The notes under the pieces were generated by a model. The model had not been told where the DNA came from. It saw nothing but the letters and a program-made list of their open reading frames with translations, and did not search any database. This document shows positions 52,337-60,955 of a DNA stretch of 64,000 nt, in pieces. Within the stretch, counting starts at the first letter, position 1. Each line of letters starts with the position of its first letter. This DNA is from Phycisphaerales bacterium. GTDB taxonomy: Bacteria > Planctomycetota > Phycisphaerae > Phycisphaerales > UBA1924. The stretch lies in NCBI GenBank assembly GCA_029260495.1, contig JAJDDD010000016.1, forward strand, positions 228,346-292,345, written 5' to 3'. Both the position numbers and the translations under genes were made by a program.

Positions 52337-55039
52337 CTACTTCGACTCTGCGCCTCGAAGGCTTGTGGTGCGCTCCTCATAGCGTCTCAAGTCATCCAAC
52401 AAGCTCTGTCGAGTGGCAGCTAATATCTTACTCTCGGCCTCTGATCGCTCATCTAAATCAGCAGGGACTCGTTCGATCGTTTGGCGGATCCATCGGATCG
52501 CCGCATCGATGTCGCCAGCTCTGTAATGCGCCTCAGCCAGATAGTTCATTGGTGTCAGAATTCGAAGCTGGAGATCAAATGAATCTGGCGCCTCATCGAG
52601 CAGTTCTTGATAGAGCTTGATGGCTGAGTGCAGTTCCTCTCTCGCCTCATCTCGCCGATCAAGCAGCACCAGGTTGCTGCCAACCTTCGCGTGCATCTGC
52701 GCCACAAGTTCGCGCATCGATCGATCGACTGGATCAATTGCGATGACTTCCTCAGCGTACGCTCGTGCTGCTCTGTATCGATCAACCGCTGCTACGCGAT
52801 CGCGCTGCTGTGCTAATGCGTCGCCAAACTGTCGCTGTAAGCGCGCAATATCCGCCTTGAGTCGCATGTCCGTGGGCGAGTCCTGTGATAGCGCTTGACC
52901 AATCTTCAGGCATATTTTGAGTTGTTCAACCGCCGACTTGGCGTCACGTCTGTGCAACAGGTGGTTTGCGAGCATCTGGCGCGCGGTCAAGACATCTCGC
53001 TGGAACCGCGCCGAGTTCGGATTGGCAAGCAGCAAGCGCTGACGTAATGAAATGGATTCATCGAGCGTGGATGACGCTTTGTCTCGATACCCCAACTCAA
53101 AATAGAGATCCGCCAAATGCAACAAGACCACCGCTACACTGCGCGTATCATTCGAATCGGCGTCGGACGACGCTCGTAGCCTCCTGTGGAGATTGAGCGA
53201 AGTCTCTAATCGCTTATGCGCCGATTCAAGATCACCGCTTCGTTTATCGATCGTTGCCAATTCGAGCAGCGCCGTCGCTTCAAGACTCGAATCACCCGCG
53301 CGCCTTGCTAGGCCCAAGCATTGCTCGAAGTGTCCGGTCGCCGCCTCGTGCCGTCGTTCCTGTAGATCGAGCTTGCCTAGGCTGATGTGAACCGAGGCGC
53401 TTCTCCTGAGGACGCCTGTATCATCCGCGTCACGCTCACGCAGTTGATCCAACAGCGCAAGGCTCTTCTGAAAAGCTTCTCTCGCCGCATCGGTCTGACC
53501 AAGATTGCCACTTTGCGCTCCTCCGAGTGCATCACCCAATCGCTGATACGCCTGGGACAGTATGAGCTGGAGAGCCACGTCTGACTCCGCCTGAGATGCG
53601 AACTTATCCAGGAACCGAGTGCTCGATTCGAGCAAGAGCTCCCGCGACGCTAGAGAACCCGGCAATTTTTCAATTTCGTCTTCAAAATCGAGGATGAAGT
53701 CGTTCATGAGCTGAATCGCAAGATCGCGCTGTGTACGAACGTGATGTTCCGCCCTCGTTGCTCGCACTGCTTGCCAGGTTGTTCCCGCCGCGCCAACGAT
53801 CAGCGCCGTCGTAATGAAAGATGCCGCCGTGACCAACACACGATTTCGTCGAACAAATTTTTGGCACCGATAGGCCACGCTTGGCGGGCTCGCCTGAACA
53901 GGCCGATGCTCCAGATGACGCCGAATATCCGCTGCAAAGTCAGACGCCGATCCGTATCGCCGCGTTCGATCCTTCTCTAGCGCTTTCATGACGATCCAAT
54001 CCAGATCGCCGCGCACCTCTCGGAGCAGCGCTCCGGTGTCTGTTCGGCGCTCGCGGGCCACAACCCTGCTCTCGTCAACTTTGAGGCTGCTCAGACGTGT
54101 GCTTGGCTTGTCCGGCTCCATTTCTCGAATGATCCGCTGGATCTCAACGAATGCCGCCGAACGCAATGTCTTCTGATCGAAAGGGACCGAGCCTGTTAGC
54201 AACTGATACAGAACAACGCCTAACGAATAAACATCTGTTCGCGTGTCGATGTCCTGACCCGTGTGCTCCGCTTGCTCGGGGCTCATGTACTCTGGCGTGC
54301 CGATCAGTTGCCCGTATTCCGTGAAGAGTGTCTTCTCAGTCAGCGGCTGGGCCGTCGCCTTGGCTACACCGAAATCAATGACTTTCGGGATCCCCTCGCC
54401 CTCAACAAACTGAACCAGAACATTGGATGGCTTGATGTCCCGATGGATGACGCCTTTCTGATGCGCGTGGTAAATAGCGTCACATATCGTCGCGAACAGC
54501 TTCAATCGCGATTCAATGCCCAGCTTGTGCGTGTCACAGTGCTCCGTGACCGAGACACCCGCAACGTGCTCCATCGCAAAGTATGGCAGACCATCGTCAG
54601 TGACTCCGGCGTCTAGAACCTTCGCGATGTTCGGATGGTCCATCAAGGCCAACGCTTGCCGCTCCACATCGAAGCGGGTAAGAACCTGCTGCGAATCTAT
54701 CAAGCCGTGCTTGACAATCTTCAAGGCGACGCGTCGCCGTACAGGCTGGGACTGCTCGGCCAGGTAGACGACGCCCATCCCGCCTTCGCCCAACTGCTTT
54801 AGGATGCGGTACGGTCCAACCTGTGCTGGCGCTACATAGGCTGCGCCGATTCGCACCGGTGGTTGCCAACCGAAGGTCGACACCGCGCCGTCACGGGCAA
54901 GCATATCCTCGACCTCTTGCTGTAGTTCCTTATCCCCTGCGCACTCGGACGAAAGGAAGTCGGAGCGCTCCGCCGCCGGCAGCTCGCTAGCAGCGAGGAA
55001 GAGTTGAGATACTCTCTGATGACGCAGGTCGTCTGGCAT
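52337..55039 (-). CDS. serine/threonine protein kinase with TPR C-terminus
   Basis: 900 aa from the ATG at 55039 (a GTG at 55063 would add eight residues; AAAGGA lies between them and favours the ATG). Numbered from this ATG: N-terminal helical segment, then kinase domain with GEGGMG (84-89), K107, HRDIKPSN (199-206) and DFG (222-224), all intact. A transmembrane helix (VTAASFITTALIVGAAG, about 410-428) leads to a C-terminal half of TPR-like helices (LGDALGGAQSG, HFEQCLGLARRAGD). It lies 82 bases downstream of an ECF sigma gene and upstream of the giant secreted protein on the same strand. Confidence 0.93.
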   Translation of the reverse strand: MPDDLRHQRVSQLFLAASELPAAERSDFLSSECAGDKELQQEVEDMLARDGAVSTFGWQPPVRIGAAYVAPAQVGPYRILKQLGEGGMGVVYLAEQSQPVRRRVALKIVKHGLIDSQQVLTRFDVERQALALMDHPNIAKVLDAGVTDDGLPYFAMEHVAGVSVTEHCDTHKLGIESRLKLFATICDAIYHAHQKGVIHRDIKPSNVLVQFVEGEGIPKVIDFGVAKATAQPLTEKTLFTEYGQLIGTPEYMSPEQAEHTGQDIDTRTDVYSLGVVLYQLLTGSVPFDQKTLRSAAFVEIQRIIREMEPDKPSTRLSSLKVDESRVVARERRTDTGALLREVRGDLDWIVMKALEKDRTRRYGSASDFAADIRRHLEHRPVQASPPSVAYRCQKFVRRNRVLVTAASFITTALIVGAAGTTWQAVRATRAEHHVRTQRDLAIQLMNDFILDFEDEIEKLPGSLASRELLLESSTRFLDKFASQAESDVALQLILSQAYQRLGDALGGAQSGNLGQTDAAREAFQKSLALLDQLRERDADDTGVLRRSASVHISLGKLDLQERRHEAATGHFEQCLGLARRAGDSSLEATALLELATIDKRSGDLESAHKRLETSLNLHRRLRASSDADSNDTRSVAVVLLHLADLYFELGYRDKASSTLDESISLRQRLLLANPNSARFQRDVLTARQMLANHLLHRRDAKSAVEQLKICLKIGQALSQDSPTDMRLKADIARLQRQFGDALAQQRDRVAAVDRYRAARAYAEEVIAIDPVDRSMRELVAQMHAKVGSNLVLLDRRDEAREELHSAIKLYQELLDEAPDSFDLQLRILTPMNYLAEAHYRAGDIDAAIRWIRQTIERVPADLDERSEAESKILAATRQSLLDDLRRYEERTTSLRGAESK

Positions 55040-55121
55040 TAACGGGCCATTCCTTTCCACCAAGCTAAGCGGAACTCCGGTAGCAATGGGGCAAATAATT
55101 CCAGAGAAAGCTGCCGTCGTG

Positions 55122-55694
55122 CTAGCTTGCCCCCTCCAGATGGCGGCTCAACCACGCCCGCGCAATCTTCCAATCGCCTTTTACAGTGCGTTCGGAGACC
55201 TCCAGGACGTGCGCGGTCTCCGCAACGGTTAAACCAGCGAAGAAGCGAAGCTCGATTACCTGAGCCTGTCGTTTGTTGAGGGTGGCCAGAGCATCGAGCG
55301 CCTCATCGAGAGCAATGAGATCAAGCGAACTCTCCGATCCACGATCAGGGGGATCGGCGACGAGAGTCACGCCCCGATCGCCGCCACCCCGCTTGGCAGA
55401 GCCCCGTCCGCGGGCGTGATCTACTAACACGCGCCGGATCACAGTCGCAGCCATGGCAAGAAACTGTGCCTTCCCGCGCCATTCGATGGACTTGCCATCA
55501 ACAAGTCGTAGATATGCTTCGTGAACAAGGGCGGTTGGCTGCAGAGTGTGATCCGACCGCTCCATCCGCATGTGCCGTTCCGCGAGCCCGCGAAGCTCAC
55601 TGTAGATAAGCGGGATCAACTCCTTGGACGCATCGATATCCCCGCCGCTGGCTCGATTCAGCAACTCGGTTGCCGGCTCCTGTGTCCGGGTCAT
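55122..55694 (-). CDS. ECF-type sigma factor, planctomycete type
   Basis: 190 aa, matching the planctomycete-enriched ECF group (TIGR02999-like): LLNRASGGDIDASKELIPLIYSEL, RMERSDHTLQPTALVHEAYLRL in region 2 and RQAQVIELRFFAGLTVAETAHVLEVSERTV in region 4. The 16-residue GRGSAKRGGGDRG stretch lies in the linker, as in the group. Predicted target set includes the following kinase; promoter specificity unknown. Confidence 0.94.
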   Translation of the reverse strand: MTRTQEPATELLNRASGGDIDASKELIPLIYSELRGLAERHMRMERSDHTLQPTALVHEAYLRLVDGKSIEWRGKAQFLAMAATVIRRVLVDHARGRGSAKRGGGDRGVTLVADPPDRGSESSLDLIALDEALDALATLNKRQAQVIELRFFAGLTVAETAHVLEVSERTVKGDWKIARAWLSRHLEGAS

Positions 55695-56007
55695 GGGGAC
55701 TGTCCTCCAAATATTCGCCAGCCGGAGTCTATCGCTGGATGGAGGAGGCGTTGCCCCCTCCTTTGGTTAAGCGAAAGAGAGATCGAATCGGGGCAAAATA
55801 AAACTTCCCTCATTCGAACGCACTCCGCGCTTTGGCCATTGAGGAGGTACGCACAATCTCAATCCTGAGAGGGACGCAATTGCGTCTAAATCCGAGTTTT
55901 GTGTTACTCGTAGAGTGAGATATTTGGAGATTATTCGGCCTCTGTTTAAAGGTCCGAAGGGATGAGCAGGCTGGGTTCGGTGAAGAGCCGATTGCGTTCG
56001 CCTTGCG
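55695..56007. other. intergenic region with a 14-base palindrome
   Basis: 313 bases without a gene. GACGCAATTGCGTC (55873-55886) is a perfect palindrome, and ACTC-GTA-GAGT at 55916-55926 is a smaller dyad. Both lie upstream of the ECF sigma gene, so an operator or sigma-dependent control site is plausible. Confidence 0.5.
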
Positions 56008-56508
56008 TCAAGCCGAGGGGGATGCGGCTGACATCGCGGCGCGCAGGCAGAGCTCGCTCCAAGGCTCTGGGGCTGCGTCGGCGAGATCGACGAGAATCGG
56101 GTCGATCTCCTCGCGCGGCATGCTGCTGATGGACTCGCTGTGATGGGCGAGCGCCGCGGCGACGGCGATGAAGTAGAGAAAGACTGCCGGCGCGGGTGGA
56201 TCATCCGGGTCGGCGGTGCGCAGCTCGGATTTGCTTTGCTCCTTCAGTGCGCGAATTTGCTCGAGTGACGCTTCACCTTCAGCGAGCAGCGCATGCGCAT
56301 CTGTTGATTCAGGCGTCTCCATTCGCTCCGCCGCCGCACGAAGGATCGACTGAAGCCACTTGTTGGCGTCGGGTTGTCGCAGGCGCTCGATGACGGCGTC
56401 GATCGGTCGCCGCGGGCCAGCGATTGCGATGGGCAACAGGCGTGTTGCTTCTTCTCCAGTGACCGCTCGCTCGTGGGATTCATCTGAGTGTGATGTATTG
56501 GGTGTCAC
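56008..56508 (-). CDS. hypothetical protein coupled to atypical sigma gene
   Basis: 166 aa from the GTG at 56508 that overlaps the upstream gene's stop (GTGA). Acidic, helical, with LPIAIAGPRRPIDAVIERLRQPD, ERMETPESTDAHALLAEGEASLEQ and one hydrophobic stretch AVFLYFIAVAAALAHH (about 112-127) that could be a transmembrane helix. No family recognised. The coupling to a sigma-like gene allows an anti-sigma or partner role, as inference only. Confidence 0.6.
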   Translation of the reverse strand: MTPNTSHSDESHERAVTGEEATRLLPIAIAGPRRPIDAVIERLRQPDANKWLQSILRAAAERMETPESTDAHALLAEGEASLEQIRALKEQSKSELRTADPDDPPAPAVFLYFIAVAAALAHHSESISSMPREEIDPILVDLADAAPEPWSELCLRAAMSAASPSA

Positions 56509-57194
56509 AGTGAGGCCGCCTCCATAAGTGATCGGATTTCCAGGTCGATCTCGGCGGGCGCGGCGCCCTCCCAAGCGATTAAGTCGCGAAGAGCGCCCTT
56601 GAACTTGTTCGCTGCGGTGCGGGCCATCACGGCGGCGCGGCGGCGATCAACTCCGAACTCTTCGGAGATGGCGCCGTAATCTCTCCCGTCAAGGTGATGT
56701 CGAAGGAAGATGCGCCAATGCTCTTCAAGCCCATTGGCGCGGCAATCCAGTTCGGCGCTGCGCAACGCCTCGCGGATCATCGACAGCGCCGACTCGCGGT
56801 GAAAGACGTCATCGGGCGTGTTGGTGTTGGTGACAGAGGCGTCGTACAACTCATGCGCAACGTGGCCTCGCTTCCGCGCTTTGGCGAGCTCCAGGCAATA
56901 GTGTTTGAAGCCGACAATGAGCCAGAATCGCAAGGGGCGTCCGCTCTCCATCCAGCGCCGAAGGAACTGCGGACGCGACAGTCGATCGGCGAAGAACCCC
57001 GCGACGATCTCCTCCGCATCGCCAAGCCTGCGGTAGGAGCTGCCCAGGCAGTAGATCTTCAAGGGCTTCGCGTAAATCTCCATGACACGGCGCGTGGCCA
57101 AGTCGAGGCCAGCGCTGCCGGACGCAAGCTGACGCCCGATCCAGGTGCGCTGGGTCATAGGGAAGATGTCGCGTTTGCGTGTAGTTGGCGTCAT
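56505..57194 (-). CDS. atypical sigma-70-family-like protein
   Basis: 229 aa from the ATG at 57194; starts at 57158 and 57323 also exist and no Shine-Dalgarno decides. VMEIYAKPLKIYCLGSSYRRLGDAEEIVAGFFADRL resembles region 2 of ECF sigma factors, and a distant region 4-like HTH is at DYGAISEEFGVDRRRAAVMARTAANKFKGAL. The canonical region 2 'D..Q' acidic helix is poor, so promoter binding may differ or be lost. Divergent from the kinase gene at 57491. Confidence 0.66.
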   Translation of the reverse strand: MTPTTRKRDIFPMTQRTWIGRQLASGSAGLDLATRRVMEIYAKPLKIYCLGSSYRRLGDAEEIVAGFFADRLSRPQFLRRWMESGRPLRFWLIVGFKHYCLELAKARKRGHVAHELYDASVTNTNTPDDVFHRESALSMIREALRSAELDCRANGLEEHWRIFLRHHLDGRDYGAISEEFGVDRRRAAVMARTAANKFKGALRDLIAWEGAAPAEIDLEIRSLMEAASL

Positions 57195-57490
57195 CAGATT
57201 CGTGCTTTCGGAGAATCGTAGTCTGCGGTGTTGTTGGCGCCGAATGCGGCGAAGTGCTCGAAGCACGCGGGATGGAGCGATGGTCCACATACTATCCGTT
57301 CCGGGCGGAAAAACTGTTTCCACAACAAAGAGAGGCCTGAACGTCGCCCTGGCGCGCTAAAATCAAAAATTCGAATGAACAATCGCCATCGCCGCGCGCC
57401 GGCAAGCTCTCTATGCCTCTTTCGTGGCGGGGTTGCTTTGCGTTGTATCCTTATATGAAGTAATGAACGCTGACACGCCGCGAGATTTCT

Positions 57491-60382
57491 ATGGCGAATG
57501 ACCAGGTCGACAACACGCTACACGACAGTGATGAGCCGACGATCCCGCCTTCAACATCGGATGCGGAGGGCGCCAGTCCGCCCGGCGGTGGTGGGTCCGC
57601 CGGTTTCTTCGGTGCGATCCCCGATCCAGATCCGGCGCCGGAGCGCATCGGGCGCTACCGCATCCTGCACGAGATCGGGCGCGGCGGGATGGGTGTCGTG
57701 TACCTCGCTGCACACGACGACGATCGCTTCCGCAAGCGCGTCGCCATCAAGGTGGTCAAGCGCGGTGTGGACACAGACGATGTGCTCCGTCGCTTCGAGA
57801 TGGAGCGCCAACTCCTCAGCGCGATGACGCACCCGAACATCGCTCGCGTCCTCGATGGCGGCGCGACGGACGATGGTCGTCCCTACTTCGTGATGGAGCA
57901 TATCGAGGGGCAACTGATCGACGCCTACTGCGATGTGCACACGCTTTCGACGGTCGAGCGTCTGCGGCTCTTTAGCAAAGTCTGCTCGGCCGTTCAGTAC
58001 GCACACCAGCACCTGATCGTTCATCGCGATCTCAAGCCAGCCAACATCCTCGTGACCGTTGAGGGTGAGCCGAAGCTGCTGGACTTTGGCATCGCCAAAC
58101 TGCTCAACCCAGAGTTGATGGGCGCTGCGGAGGCGACCGGACCGGCGCTGCGCCTGATGACGCCGGAGTACGCAAGCCCCGAGCAGGTGCGCGGCGACCC
58201 CATCACGACCACGAGCGATGTGTATTCGTTAGGCGTGCTGCTTTACGAGTTGCTGACCGGCCATCGCCCCTACCGTTTCAAGACGCGCCTGCAGCAAGAG
58301 ATCGTGCGCATCATTTGCGAAGAGGAGCCGGAGCGACCGAGCACGGCAATCAGCATCGAGGAAGAGATCGAACAGGCCGACGGAACCACGCGCCACATTA
58401 CACCTGAATCCGTAGCCAAGACGCGCGAAGGCCTGCCGAAGAAGCTGCGCCAGCGGCTGAGCGGCGACGTCGACAGCATCGTCCTGACGGCTCTTGAGAA
58501 GTCGCCAAGGCGCCGGTATGACTCCGTCGAGCAATTTACGGATGAAATCCAGCGCTACCTCTCTCGGCTGCCTCTTTCAAAGAAGACCAGACGGCGAACA
58601 TGGGTGTACGTCTCGACAAAGTTCATCAGACGCAACAAAGCGCCCGTCGCAGCGGCGGCGTTGATAATGGTCGCACTGCTCGTCGGCCTGGGCGGCGCGA
58701 CGTGGGGCTGGCGGACTGCCGAACGCCAGCGCGTGATCGCGGAGACGCAGCGCGCCTTTGCCGAAGAGCAGCGAGCTGACGCCAAAGCGAGTCGTCAACA
58801 GGTTCAATCGTTGTTCAATGTCCTTTTGGGAGATATTTACGACAGTGTGGCAACGCTGAATGGCGCCACGAAAGTGCGTGATCAGATCGTCAAAACTGGG
58901 TTGGAATACCTAAGCGACTTGGTTGCGCAGGCGGATGACAATCCCAAGTTGAAACGTGAGTTGGCGTCTGCTCTGGCGATGGGATACGACCAAATCGGCA
59001 CGATCCAGGGTGGTTTTCGTGGCGGAGGCTTTGGCGGACCGGCCAAGGCGCTGGAGAGCTTTCAGAAGTCGTTTGACTTGAGAAAAGATTTTGCATCCCG
59101 TAGCCCGGAGGATGCATCGCTGCAGCGTGACCTGGCGACGAGCCACATCCATGTGGCGGATGCTCTCTCGGGCATAGGCCAAACGGCCTCGGCGGAACAG
59201 CACCTTGTCGCGGCTGGCTCCATTCTCGACAAGCTCGTCAAAGCGAATACGCAGGACCCTGAGACCCTCCGTCTTCGTGTGATATACTTGGTCGAGCAGG
59301 CTCAGTTCCGCAAGAAGATGGGGAATGTCACTGAGGCGGTGGCGCTTGCACGCGAGTCCCTGCAGCTTCGAAAACGATTGGCAACGCTCAACCCCTCCGA
59401 CTGGGCCCAGCGCGATCTTTCAAAGGGCCACAACTCGCTGGGGAGCTGGCTCCGTGAATCGGGCGATCTTCAAGGCGCCCTCGATGAGTATCAAGCCTCC
59501 TTCAACATCAGACAGCGGCGCGCCGAGAAGTTCCCGGATGACGCCACCGCGCAGCGGGATCTCGCAAACGTGCACTACTTCATCGGCCTCGTCCAGGAAG
59601 ATATTGGCGACGCCCCGGGCGCGCTGAAAAGCTTTACAGCTCAGCACGACATTCTTCGTGAACTCGCAGAAGCGGATCCAGAAAATGCGCGGGCGCAATG
59701 GGATATGGCAACCTCACTGATCAAGCTTGGAGATGTCCGAGTCAACAATGACGATCTCGACACAGCGCGCCGTGACTACTCTATTGCAGTTGAGATCATG
59801 GAGCGGCTGTGGGCGTCCCGTCCAGAGAACAACATCTACGCCGGAACGACCGCCGCCGCCCACAGTCGCCTGGGCAATGTGTTGCTGGCGTTCGATCGTC
59901 TCGACGAGGCGCTTGAGCAATACCAATCTGCACATCAACTTAATAATGAGCTCGCCGGGCGCGATCCGGACAATATGAACTATCAGCGAAGTCTTGTCAT
60001 CAGCCAGAAGAAGCTGGGCGACGTCCATCTTGCGCTCGGAGATCCAGAGCACGCTCGTGATGACTACAAGTCTGCAGTTGAGCTTGCTGAAAAGCTCGCA
60101 GCAAAGGATCAGAACAACGCACGTATCCAGCGCTCTCTCGCCCATTCCTACGCGAAGTTGGGGGACGCCCTCGTCGCGCTGGCGCAAGATGAGGCTCGGC
60201 CGCCCTCCGATCGCGTCGCCCTGTGGCGCGACGCCCGCCGCCGGCGCGCACAAAGCCTGGACATCTTTAAAACTCTGCGAGAACAAAGCTCCCGCGCGGA
60301 TGCCCACGCCGATGAGATTCACGAGTTGGAAGCTGGCCTGGCTGAATGCGACGAGGAAATCACGCGACTTAAAGTTCAGTAA
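57491..60382 (+). CDS. serine/threonine protein kinase with TPR C-terminus
   Basis: 963 aa. Pro/Gly-rich N-terminal linker (1-50), kinase domain with GRGGMG (63-68), K87, HRDLKPAN (178-185) and DFG (198-200), then a transmembrane helix (APVAAAALIMVALLVGLGG, about 380-400). A coiled-coil-like AEEQRADAKASRQQVQS region follows, then at least six TPR-like units (ALESFQKSFDLRK, ALDEYQASFNIRQ, ALKSFTAQHDILR, ALEQYQSAHQLNN, ARDDYKSAVELAE) to residue 930. All catalytic residues are intact. It lies next to the sigma-like gene but is divergent, not coupled. Confidence 0.93.
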   Translation: MANDQVDNTLHDSDEPTIPPSTSDAEGASPPGGGGSAGFFGAIPDPDPAPERIGRYRILHEIGRGGMGVVYLAAHDDDRFRKRVAIKVVKRGVDTDDVLRRFEMERQLLSAMTHPNIARVLDGGATDDGRPYFVMEHIEGQLIDAYCDVHTLSTVERLRLFSKVCSAVQYAHQHLIVHRDLKPANILVTVEGEPKLLDFGIAKLLNPELMGAAEATGPALRLMTPEYASPEQVRGDPITTTSDVYSLGVLLYELLTGHRPYRFKTRLQQEIVRIICEEEPERPSTAISIEEEIEQADGTTRHITPESVAKTREGLPKKLRQRLSGDVDSIVLTALEKSPRRRYDSVEQFTDEIQRYLSRLPLSKKTRRRTWVYVSTKFIRRNKAPVAAAALIMVALLVGLGGATWGWRTAERQRVIAETQRAFAEEQRADAKASRQQVQSLFNVLLGDIYDSVATLNGATKVRDQIVKTGLEYLSDLVAQADDNPKLKRELASALAMGYDQIGTIQGGFRGGGFGGPAKALESFQKSFDLRKDFASRSPEDASLQRDLATSHIHVADALSGIGQTASAEQHLVAAGSILDKLVKANTQDPETLRLRVIYLVEQAQFRKKMGNVTEAVALARESLQLRKRLATLNPSDWAQRDLSKGHNSLGSWLRESGDLQGALDEYQASFNIRQRRAEKFPDDATAQRDLANVHYFIGLVQEDIGDAPGALKSFTAQHDILRELAEADPENARAQWDMATSLIKLGDVRVNNDDLDTARRDYSIAVEIMERLWASRPENNIYAGTTAAAHSRLGNVLLAFDRLDEALEQYQSAHQLNNELAGRDPDNMNYQRSLVISQKKLGDVHLALGDPEHARDDYKSAVELAEKLAAKDQNNARIQRSLAHSYAKLGDALVALAQDEARPPSDRVALWRDARRRRAQSLDIFKTLREQSSRADAHADEIHELEAGLAECDEEITRLKVQ

Positions 60383-60458
60383 TCCCACAACGCCGCGCGC
60401 CAAAGAGCCGCGGGCGCCTCTTTCTCTGTTGGAAGGTCAGCTTGAAAGGAGGCGCGGC

Positions 60459-60665
60459 ATGAACCAGTTGCGAACCATGGATGAGATTCGGAAATGTTTT
60501 CTCTGGCAGCAGCAGCGAAGTCTCGATGCGTTGACGAAAAACAATGTCGATCCCCACGCCGCGTATCGCGATCTGATCGACGAGCTGTATGACGCCCTCT
60601 CGCGCCCGATCGGCAGGCTGCCAGATCCCAACGCCGGCGAGGGCCGCCCAAAGAGGGCTGCGTGA
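60459..60665 (+). CDS. small hypothetical protein downstream of kinase
   Basis: 68 aa from the ATG at 60459, preceded by AAAGGAGG 6 bases upstream, an almost ideal ribosome-binding site. Charged, helical, with EIRKCFLWQQQRSLDALT and a C-terminal RPKRAA tail. No family. It starts 77 bases after the kinase stop. Confidence 0.6.
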   Translation: MNQLRTMDEIRKCFLWQQQRSLDALTKNNVDPHAAYRDLIDELYDALSRPIGRLPDPNAGEGRPKRAA

Positions 60666-60955
60666 TGCGCACAGGCAGTGAACACGTTCCGGCGAAGTCC
60701 CTTCGGCGGACCGGCCCTGTCGAGCAGTGGGGTGGGCGTCTCGCCCCGCATTTTAAGGGCGTTACCGCTGCTTGGAGATTTCTACACAGGGAATTCACCC
60801 CAAATCTCGCCATCTCGCCGGTACACTCGCCGGACGGGGCTTGTGGGGTGTGGAAACGGCGGCTGATGGGCCGCACTCGCGCGCAGCGGCCGACTTGCGC
60901 CATCACTACTCATCAGCGCACAGAACCGCACGATCACTTTGAAGGAGGCCTCGCG

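Noticed and set aside
55767..56204. Minus-strand frame of 145 codons
   Set aside because: Overlaps the coupled 166-aa gene in another frame and has shadow-like composition.
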